Shown: in pieces, positions 1-5,017 of the stretch
Layout: the number at the start of each line of letters is the position of its first letter
Numbering within the stretch: position 1 is the stretch's first letter
Origin: Eubacteriales bacterium
GTDB taxonomy: Bacteria; Bacillota; Clostridia; Oscillospirales; Oscillospiraceae
Length of the DNA: 5,017 bases
Direction: 5' to 3'
NCBI GenBank assembly: GCA_030528965.1
Contig: JAUMXS010000087.1
Span: 1 to 5,017, forward strand
Notes under the pieces: generated by a model
The model's input: the letters and a program-made list of their open reading frames with translations, nothing else
What the model was told of the DNA's origin: nothing
The model's database searches: none
Made by a program: the position numbers and the translations under genes

Positions 1-1
1 C

Positions 2-1795
2 CGACGCACGCTGCTGCGGGAAGGTATTCCCGTTGCCTCCGGACAGGACACCGGTTTCTTCCAATCGCAGGAGGCTTCCGTGCTTTTGTCCCTCCTGACG
101 GTCATCGATAATCCCCGGCAGGATGTCCCCCTCATCTCCGTCCTGCGTTCTCCGGTGTTCGGATTTACCCCCGATGATCTGGCCTCGGTACGCTCATCGG
201 CCTCCACAGGCGATTTTTACTCCGCACTCACGCTCCGCGCCGCCGAAAATGACGCGTTGGGAATTCGATCGGCACGATTTCTGGAACAGCTGGAAAACTG
301 GCGTGAGCTCGCCCCGGATCTCGGTGTGGAGGGACTTACCGCGCACATGACAGAGGAACTGCATCTGGACACGCTCTGTGCGGCGCTTCCCGACGGAGAG
401 ACCCGGCGGGAAAACCTGCAGCGTTTCACGGAACTGACCCGTCAATATGAGGCGGACGGCTGGCGCGGACTGTACGGTTTCGGCACCTGGCTGCGCCGGC
501 TTGCCGAGCACGGTGAAGAACAGGCTGCCGCGGCTCCGCCGGCGGATAATGCCGTGCGTATCCTCAGCATCCACAAATCCAAGGGCCTCGAATTCCCCGT
601 TGTATTTCTCGCCGACACCGCCCGCCGCTTCAACCGTAACGATGAGCGGCGCACCGTACTCGTGCATCAAAACCTCGGGCTCGGGCCGAAGATCACGGAT
701 CTGCAGCGCGGGATAGAATACCCCGGTCTGGCGCGCCGCGCCATTGCCGCGCGCATCGCCCGCGAAAGTCTCTCCGAGTCGCTCCGGGTGTTATATGTAG
801 CCATGACGCGCGCACGGGAGCGGATCTATATCTCCTGCGCCTGGCGCAAACCGGAACGCGTACTGGAAAAGCTGCGCGACGGACTCACAAACCCGGTCGC
901 GCCGCAGCTTCTGGAGACCGACCTCTCCCCGGCACACTGGCTGGTGCGTGCGGCGCTGCTGGACGGCAGTCCCATTGGTCTGCAGATCTGCGAGCCGTCT
1001 GACATGTTCGCGGGATCCGATGCAACAGACAGTATATCCGGAACCGAACCCGAACCGGATACTTTCAACGAACAAGACAATGCGGTGTATGAAGCACTTT
1101 GTCAGCGTCTGAACTGGGTCTATCCCTGTGCGCAGGCGGAGACGATGCCTTCCAAAATCACTGCGACATCCTATAAACTCCCCCTCCCCCCGGATGAGGA
1201 CGCAGCGGTCCTCGATGCACCGCCCCGCCGTCCGGTACGGCGGCCGGAGCTTTTGCAGAAGCGCGGCCTGACTGCGGCGGAACGCGGCACAGCCACCCAT
1301 CTGACGCTGCAGCTCATGGATTTTTCCCGGACAGACTCCGCAGAATCGATCCGAAAAGAAGCAGAACGTCTTGCCGCTCTGGGTAATCTGACAGCGGAAC
1401 AGCTGGAGGCGGTGGATGTCCGTGCCCTGCTTCGCTTCTTTCGCTCCGAAACGGGTCGGCGCATTTTGAACGCCGACCGGTTACGGCGGGAATTCCGCTT
1501 TTCCCTGCTCTGTCCCGCCAACACGCTGACACCCGGCTGCGATACCGACGAAGTCCTGCTGCAGGGCGTGGTCGATTGCTGCTTTGAAGAAAACAATGAG
1601 CTCACCGTTGTGGATTATAAAACGGACTATGTCCCCCCCGAAGGGCCCGCGGCTCTGGTCAAACGCTACACGCCGCAGGTGCAGATCTACCTCACCGCAC
1701 TCAGCCGCGTGCTCGGCCTCCCCGTACGTGAGGGCATCCTCTATTTCCTGCGCAGCGGCGACGCCGTCAGCGTCCCGCCGGACAGAAAAATGTAA
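2..1795 (+). CDS. addA: AddA, helicase-nuclease subunit of AddAB, C-terminal half (5' partial)
   Basis: ATP-dependent helicase-nuclease subunit that, with AddB, resects double-strand DNA ends for recombinational repair (the Gram-positive counterpart of RecBCD). The frame is open from base 2, and the residues before the GTG at 80 continue the family alignment (REGIPVASG, then DNPRQDVPL), so that GTG is internal. Here 597 residues are present, about half of a usual AddA of roughly 1200; Walker A and the N-terminal helicase motifs lie outside the window. Counting from base 2, I see SF1 helicase motif V (ILSIHKSKGLEFPVVF, residues 187-202), motif VI (LRVLYVAMTRARE, 261-273), and a RecB-type nuclease domain with His433 in GTATH, Asp525 in GVVD, Asp538-Tyr539-Lys540 and QVQIY (559-563). 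All expected nuclease residues are there, so the enzyme looks active. The gene ends at TAA 1793-1795 with no visible terminator. AddB would be expected upstream. Identification is firm; only the missing N-terminus is unknown. Confidence 0.95.
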   Translation, partial: RRTLLREGIPVASGQDTGFFQSQEASVLLSLLTVIDNPRQDVPLISVLRSPVFGFTPDDLASVRSSASTGDFYSALTLRAAENDALGIRSARFLEQLENWRELAPDLGVEGLTAHMTEELHLDTLCAALPDGETRRENLQRFTELTRQYEADGWRGLYGFGTWLRRLAEHGEEQAAAAPPADNAVRILSIHKSKGLEFPVVFLADTARRFNRNDERRTVLVHQNLGLGPKITDLQRGIEYPGLARRAIAARIARESLSESLRVLYVAMTRARERIYISCAWRKPERVLEKLRDGLTNPVAPQLLETDLSPAHWLVRAALLDGSPIGLQICEPSDMFAGSDATDSISGTEPEPDTFNEQDNAVYEALCQRLNWVYPCAQAETMPSKITATSYKLPLPPDEDAAVLDAPPRRPVRRPELLQKRGLTAAERGTATHLTLQLMDFSRTDSAESIRKEAERLAALGNLTAEQLEAVDVRALLRFFRSETGRRILNADRLRREFRFSLLCPANTLTPGCDTDEVLLQGVVDCCFEENNELTVVDYKTDYVPPEGPAALVKRYTPQVQIYLTALSRVLGLPVREGILYFLRSGDAVSVPPDRKM

Positions 1796-1813
1796 AGTCT
1801 GCGGCGGAAGGTC

Positions 1814-1842
1814 TTGACAGATCGGGGAAAGCATGCTAAATT
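1814..1842 (+). promoter_or_regulatory. Predicted sigma-A promoter of the hrcA-grpE-dnaK operon
   Basis: A perfect -35 box TTGACA at 1814-1819 is followed by 17 bp and a -10 hexamer TAAATT at 1837-1842 (4 of 6 consensus bases), with a TGC extension at 1834-1836 that makes it an extended -10. The predicted start of transcription falls near 1849, inside the CIRCE operator. The -35 box begins only 18 bases after the addA stop codon. This is a prediction from sequence; the spacing and the position relative to CIRCE agree well with known class I heat-shock promoters. Confidence 0.85.
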
Positions 1843-1867
1843 AGCACTCAGAAGGCGAGAGTGCCAA
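1841..1867 (+). promoter_or_regulatory. CIRCE operator (HrcA binding site)
   Basis: Inverted repeat TTAGCACTC (1841-1849), 9-base spacer (1850-1858), GAGTGCCAA (1859-1867). It matches the CIRCE consensus TTAGCACTC-N9-GAGTGCTAA at 17 of 18 arm positions; the only change is T to C at 1865 in the right arm. It overlaps the last two bases of the -10 box and the predicted transcription start, so bound HrcA would block initiation. The element would also lie largely in the 5' leader of the mRNA. It directly precedes hrcA, which implies autoregulation. Confidence 0.97.
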
Positions 1868-1877
1868 AATCGGTCCA

Positions 1878-1903
1878 GTCTCGATCCCGGAAAGGGCAGA
1901 GAC
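1878..1903 (+). other. Possible hairpin in the hrcA mRNA leader
   Basis: GTCTC (1878-1882) can pair with GAGAC (1899-1903), and inside it CCC (1886-1888) with GGG (1894-1896) around a GGAAA loop, with an unpaired gat/ca internal loop between the two short stems. It sits ten bases before the hrcA ribosome binding site and is not followed by a T run, so it is not a terminator. An alternative pairing of CGGTC (1871-1875) with GACCG (1901-1905) would compete with it. Function unknown; it may affect message stability or translation, or be chance. Confidence 0.35.
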
Positions 1904-1912
1904 CGGACAGGC

Positions 1913-1917
1913 GGAGG
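1913..1917 (+). promoter_or_regulatory. Ribosome binding site that fixes the hrcA TTG start
   Basis: GGAGG at 1913-1917 lies 10 bases before the TTG at 1928. This decides the start: the longer open frame beginning at TTG 1814 would place its initiator on the -35 box, upstream of the transcription start, and has no family-like sequence before residue 1928. Confidence 0.85.
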
Positions 1918-1927
1918 CGAAAACCCG

Positions 1928-3007
1928 TTGGAACTCAGTGAGAGAAAGAAAAAGATCCTCTCTGCGGTGGTGGAGGAATATATCGAGCGTGCCGAACCCG
2001 TCGGGTCCAAAACGCTGGCCCAGGCGGCGGGGCTGAAGCTCTCCAGCGCTACCATACGCAACGAGCTGGCTGAACTCACGGCCATGGGCTATCTCGAACA
2101 GCCCCACACCTCAGCAGGCCGGATCCCCTCCCCGCAGGGCTACCGCCTGTACGTAGACGAGCTTATGATGCGGCAGCGTCTCTCGCAGGAGGAAACGGAA
2201 CGCATCAACGATACACTCAATCAGAAGATCCAGCAGCTTGACAGGCTCATGGCCGATGTCGGCCGACTGACGGCACAGCTCACCAATTACCCCGCTCTGG
2301 CGCTTACGTCGCCGCGTGCCGCCACCATTTCGCGCTTCGATCTCATCTATGTGGACCCCAACACCTTTATCATCGTGGTCCTGATGAGCAACAACAGCGT
2401 GCGGAACAAGCTTGTTCATCTGCCTTTTTCCGTGGAACAGAGCGCCGTCCAGAAGCTCTCCGCCCTGTTCAACGCCGGCTTTACCAACATGACGGAGGAC
2501 AAGATCACGCCCGTGCTGATCAATGCCACCGAACGGGCCGCCTGTGACACCATGGGGCTCACCTCCATCATCGCGGCATTTGCCATTGAAGTATTGTCCG
2601 AAACGCAGAGCGGCGAGGCTTACATCACGGATGAAAGCCGCCTGCTCCGCCAGCCGGAATTCCGCGATCCCGACAAAGCGCATCGCGTCATGCGTTATCT
2701 GGCCGATCAGGGTCATCTTCTCAGTCTGCCGAACGGCAGCAGCGACGAGGACGTACACATGATCATCGGTCCGGAAAACCTTGCGGAGGAATTGCATGAT
2801 TCCAGTGTCGTGATGGTAAGCTATGATGCGGGTGACGGAATGCGGGGCCTCATCGGTGTGGTCGGCCCCACTCGAATGGATTACTCCGGCGTGGCTGCGC
2901 GTCTGCGCTTTATAGCCAGCAGCCTCAGCCGTCTTCTGGGGGCGGGAGATGCTCCGCCGCCCGGTTTTGATAAGATGATCCTGAAAGGAGACAGCAGCAG
3001 CAAATGA
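1928..3007 (+). CDS. hrcA: HrcA, heat-inducible transcription repressor
   Basis: Repressor of class I heat-shock genes; it binds CIRCE and is held in its active form by GroEL in studied species, so that misfolded protein titrates the chaperonin and relieves repression. The protein has 359 residues, close to the usual 340-350. It begins MELSERKKKIL, the typical family start, with TTG as initiator. Residues 1 to about 75 form the winged helix DNA-binding domain (SKTLAQAAGL, 27-36; SSATIRNEL, 39-47; then GYLEQPHTSAGRIP, 54-67). The middle is the GAF-like domain with the dimerisation insert, and the C-terminus carries the conserved GVVGPTRMDY (310-319). It is first in the operon behind CIRCE, and its stop overlaps the grpE start by ATGA, so the two are probably translationally coupled. 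No defect seen. Confidence 0.96.
   Translation: MELSERKKKILSAVVEEYIERAEPVGSKTLAQAAGLKLSSATIRNELAELTAMGYLEQPHTSAGRIPSPQGYRLYVDELMMRQRLSQEETERINDTLNQKIQQLDRLMADVGRLTAQLTNYPALALTSPRAATISRFDLIYVDPNTFIIVVLMSNNSVRNKLVHLPFSVEQSAVQKLSALFNAGFTNMTEDKITPVLINATERAACDTMGLTSIIAAFAIEVLSETQSGEAYITDESRLLRQPEFRDPDKAHRVMRYLADQGHLLSLPNGSSDEDVHMIIGPENLAEELHDSSVVMVSYDAGDGMRGLIGVVGPTRMDYSGVAARLRFIASSLSRLLGAGDAPPPGFDKMILKGDSSSK
2985..2990 (+). promoter_or_regulatory. Ribosome binding site of grpE inside the end of hrcA
   Basis: AAGGAG at 2985-2990, 13 bases before the ATG at 3004, somewhat longer than the ideal spacing. It lies within the last codons of hrcA; with the ATGA overlap, coupling to hrcA translation probably helps initiation. 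Confidence 0.7.
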
Positions 3008-3543
3008 GCAGCAAGAAGCATAAAAACGAGCCCGAGGTCCCGGAACAGGAAGCCACTCCCGAACCCGAAGTGATCGAAACTCCCGAGATCGTCGATGTAA
3101 AGGCGGAAGAACTGGAAAAGCTCCACGCCGAATATGCCGCCGAACACGACCGTTATCTCCGCCTTATGGCTGAGTATGATAACTACCGCAAGCGCAGTTC
3201 CCGCGAACGCGAAAACATCTACGCGGACGTCCGGGCCGACACGGTCCTGCGCTTCCTGCCGGTGTACGACAATCTGGAACGCGCGCTCGCACAGGAAACC
3301 ACGGATGAAGCTTACCGCCGCGGCGTAGAAATGATCATGAAAGAATTCACGGAAACGCTCGCAAAGCTCAACATTCACCCCATCGAGGCGCTGGGCACCA
3401 CCTTTGATCCCGAACTCCATAATGCCGTCATGCATGAAGAGGATGAGACAAAGGGCGAAGGGGAAATCGTTCAGGAATTCCAGAAAGGCTTCCGTATGGG
3501 CGATAAAGTCATCCGTTTCAGCATGGTGAAAACCGTCAACTGA
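3004..3543 (+). CDS. grpE: GrpE, nucleotide exchange factor of DnaK
   Basis: Cytoplasmic co-chaperone that acts as a dimer to release ADP from DnaK, and in studied species also serves as a thermosensor. The 179 residues are a normal length. The N-terminal ~35 residues are a disordered, Glu/Pro-rich acidic tail; from there to about residue 95 runs the long helix that forms the dimer coiled coil, including the signature YDNYRKR (58-64). The C-terminal beta domain contains FDPELHNAVMHEEDE (134-148) and ends with EEF-like QEFQKGFRMGDKVIRFSMVKTVN, the hallmark GrpE terminus; F replaces the more usual P, Y or H before SMVK, a mild variation. The ATG overlaps the hrcA stop by four bases. dnaK, its partner, follows after 89 bases. 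Codon choice (GAA over GAG) matches hrcA and addA. Confidence 0.96.
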   Translation: MSSKKHKNEPEVPEQEATPEPEVIETPEIVDVKAEELEKLHAEYAAEHDRYLRLMAEYDNYRKRSSRERENIYADVRADTVLRFLPVYDNLERALAQETTDEAYRRGVEMIMKEFTETLAKLNIHPIEALGTTFDPELHNAVMHEEDETKGEGEIVQEFQKGFRMGDKVIRFSMVKTVN

Positions 3544-3632
3544 TCCTTTTCCATTCTTTTATCTGTCGTTAAGCATTTTTATATAAGAGTATTTGTTAAT
3601 CAACATTCAATCTCAACAGGAGGTATGTTTTT
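3544..3632 (+). promoter_or_regulatory. AT-rich grpE-dnaK gap, possible weak promoter
   Basis: This 89-base gap is strikingly AT-rich next to GC-rich genes. It holds T runs but no GC stem before them, so I see no intrinsic terminator and transcription from hrcA should pass into dnaK. TATAAG at 3582-3587 could be a -10 box, with only a poor -35 (TTATCT, 3559-3564) at 17 bp. An imperfect dyad TGTTAATCAACA lies at 3594-3605. No CIRCE is present. Either a secondary promoter, an mRNA processing region, or simply an unstructured leader; the sequence does not decide. Confidence 0.35.
3618..3624 (+). promoter_or_regulatory. Strong ribosome binding site of dnaK
   Basis: AGGAGGT at 3618-3624, an essentially perfect Shine-Dalgarno, lies 8 bases before the ATG at 3633. 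An ATG at 3625 directly touching it is out of frame and too close, so 3633 is the start. The strength fits a highly translated chaperone. Confidence 0.92.
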
Positions 3633-5017
3633 ATGGGTAAGATCATTGGTATCGACCTCGGAACCACCAACAGCTGCGTCGCCGTTATGGAAGGCGGCGA
3701 ACCGGTAGTCATTGCCAACGCCGAAGGCGCGCGTACCACGCCGTCTGTCGTAGCTTTTTCCAAAACCGGCGAACGTATGGTCGGTCAGGTAGCCAAACGT
3801 CAGGCTATCACCAATCCCGACCGCACCATCGCTTCCATCAAGCGTGAGATGGGCTCGGCCTACAAAGTCAATGTCGACAGCAAGAGCTATTCTCCCCCGG
3901 AAATCTCCGCCATGGTCCTCCAGAAACTGAAGGCCGATGCGGAAGCCTATCTGGGCTGCTCCGTCACGGAAGCCGTCATCACTGTTCCGGCCTACTTCTC
4001 CGACTCCCAGCGTCAGGCCACCAAGGACGCCGGCAAGATCGCCGGTCTGGATGTCAAGCGCATCATCAACGAGCCCACCGCGGCCGCCCTGGCCTACGGG
4101 CTCGACAAGGAAGTTGACCAGAAGATCATGGTCTACGACCTGGGCGGCGGCACCTTCGACGTCTCCGTGCTGGAGATCGGCGACGGCGTCATCGAGGTCC
4201 TGGCCACCGCCGGCAACAACCGTCTGGGCGGCGACGACTTTGACAAGTGCGTCATGGACTGGATGGCTGCCGAGTTCAAGAAGGCAGAGGGCATCGACCT
4301 GACCAACGACAAGGTGGCCATGCAGCGCCTGAAGGAGGCCGCTGAGAAGGCCAAGATCGAGCTGTCCGGCGTCACCACCTCCGCCATCAACCTGCCCTAT
4401 ATCACCGCTGACGCCACCGGCCCCAAGCACCTGGACCTGACCCTGTCCCGGGCCCAGTTCAACGAGCTGACCGCACACCTGGTGGAGGCCACCATGGGCC
4501 CCGTCCGTCAGGCTATGTCCGACGCCGGTCTGAGCAACTCCGACCTGTCCAAGGTCCTGATGGTGGGCGGCTCCAGCCGTATCCCCGCTGTCCAGGAGGC
4601 CGTGAAGAAGATCACCGGCCAGGAAGGCTTCAAGGGCATCAACCCCGATGAGTGCGTGGCCATGGGTGCAGCCCTCCAGGGCGGCGTCCTGGTGGGCGAC
4701 GTGAAGGGCCTGCTGCTGCTGGACGTCACCCCCCTGTCCCTGGGCATTGAGACCATGGGCGGCATCAACACCAAGCTCATCGAGCGCAACACCACCATCC
4801 CCGTCAAGAAGAGCCAGATCTTCACCACCGCAGCCGACAACCAGACCCAGGTCGAGGTCCACGTGCTGCAGGGCGAGCGCGATATGGCTCAGTACAACAA
4901 GACCCTGGGCCGCTTCAGCCTGGACGGCATCGCTCCCGCACGCCGCGGCGTGCCCCAGATCGAAGTCACCTTCGATATCGACGCCAACGGCATCGTGAAC
5001 GTCTCCGCCAAGGACCT
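3633..5017 (+). CDS. dnaK: DnaK (Hsp70) chaperone, N-terminal ~3/4 (3' partial)
   Basis: ATP-driven cytosolic chaperone working with DnaJ and GrpE. The window contains 461 codons of an expected ~610-620; the rest runs off the right edge. Visible are the phosphate-1 loop IDLGTTNS (7-14), the catalytic Lys70, [10 protein letters not shown] (147-156), the phosphate-2 motif DLGGGTFDV (169-177), the adenosine motif VGGSSRIP (311-318), the interdomain linker LLLLDVTPL (360-368) and the start of the beta-sandwich substrate-binding domain. The ATPase domain is of the short Gram-positive form: after IKREMG it lacks the roughly 24-residue insertion of proteobacterial DnaK. No frameshift or missing key residue is seen. 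Odd point: codon choice changes sharply inside the gene near 3990-4165, from a mixed style like grpE to almost only GAG, AAG, CCC and CTG with frequent GTG. The protein remains a coherent DnaK across the change, so either recombination or a mis-assembly within a conserved region may be involved. Confidence 0.96.
   Translation, partial: MGKIIGIDLGTTNSCVAVMEGGEPVVIANAEGARTTPSVVAFSKTGERMVGQVAKRQAITNPDRTIASIKREMGSAYKVNVDSKSYSPPEISAMVLQKLKADAEAYLGCSVTEAVITVPAYFSDSQRQATKDAGKIAGLDVKRIINEPTAAALAYGLDKEVDQKIMVYDLGGGTFDVSVLEIGDGVIEVLATAGNNRLGGDDFDKCVMDWMAAEFKKAEGIDLTNDKVAMQRLKEAAEKAKIELSGVTTSAINLPYITADATGPKHLDLTLSRAQFNELTAHLVEATMGPVRQAMSDAGLSNSDLSKVLMVGGSSRIPAVQEAVKKITGQEGFKGINPDECVAMGAALQGGVLVGDVKGLLLLDVTPLSLGIETMGGINTKLIERNTTIPVKKSQIFTTAADNQTQVEVHVLQGERDMAQYNKTLGRFSLDGIAPARRGVPQIEVTFDIDANGIVNVSAKD

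Noticed and set aside
80..82. GTG as a start codon for addA
   Set aside because: The frame stays open and family-like back to base 2, there is no need for a start here, and the motifs before it belong to AddA.
1756..1777. Hairpin at the end of addA as an intrinsic terminator
   Set aside because: The stem has a bulge, lies inside the coding sequence and is followed by an A-rich, not T-rich, stretch.
1814..1927. N-terminal extension of hrcA from TTG 1814
   Set aside because: The codon overlaps the -35 box, precedes the predicted transcription start, covers CIRCE, and encodes no HrcA-like sequence.
2111..2797. 228-residue open frame on the minus strand within hrcA
   Set aside because: Shadow of the hrcA coding sequence; no ribosome binding site or family resemblance noticed, and hrcA on the + strand is unmistakable.
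3625..3627. ATG upstream of the dnaK start
   Set aside because: It touches the Shine-Dalgarno, is out of frame with dnaK and leads into a meaningless frame.
3600..4862. 420-residue open frame on the minus strand opposite dnaK
   Set aside because: Long antisense frames opposite dnaK/hsp70 are a known by-product of its codon bias. This one is low-complexity (Gly, Asp, Val, Leu, His rich), has no recognisable domain, and lies over a certain DnaK.
1..5017. CRISPR arrays, tRNA or rRNA genes, insertion sequences, phage or defence genes
   Set aside because: Read for these and saw none; apart from the two short gaps, the window is filled by four core genes.

Overview
The window carries ordinary core genes of a fairly GC-rich member of the Firmicutes, most likely a Clostridia / Oscillospiraceae-type gut bacterium. 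Three things point there: the DnaK ATPase domain lacks the insertion found in Gram-negative DnaK; the DNA-repair gene is of the AddA type rather than RecB; and the heat-shock genes follow the Gram-positive order hrcA-grpE-dnaK behind a CIRCE operator. The genus cannot be named from the sequence alone.

Layout, all on the + strand. Positions 1-1795 hold the C-terminal half of addA, the helicase-nuclease subunit of the AddAB double-strand-break repair enzyme, which is cut by the left edge. The 132-base gap at 1796-1927 holds a strong sigma-A-type promoter (TTGACA, 17-bp spacer, extended -10), a CIRCE operator (1841-1867) placed at the predicted transcription start, a possible leader hairpin, and the hrcA ribosome binding site. 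hrcA (1928-3007, TTG start) overlaps grpE (3004-3543) by ATGA. After an 89-base AT-rich gap, dnaK starts at 3633 and runs off the right edge with 461 codons present.

The last three genes form the classical class I heat-shock operon. HrcA binds CIRCE and represses its own operon; GrpE is the nucleotide exchange factor for the DnaK chaperone; dnaJ would be expected just beyond the window. No second CIRCE lies before dnaK, so heat control of dnaK should come from the promoter upstream of hrcA.

I found no undescribed system. The most notable observation is a sharp change of codon choice inside dnaK: the first part matches the upstream genes, while from roughly 4130 on the gene uses GAG, GTG, CTG, CCC and AAG almost exclusively. 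This suggests either a chimeric (mis-joined) assembly through a conserved stretch of dnaK or a real recombination event.
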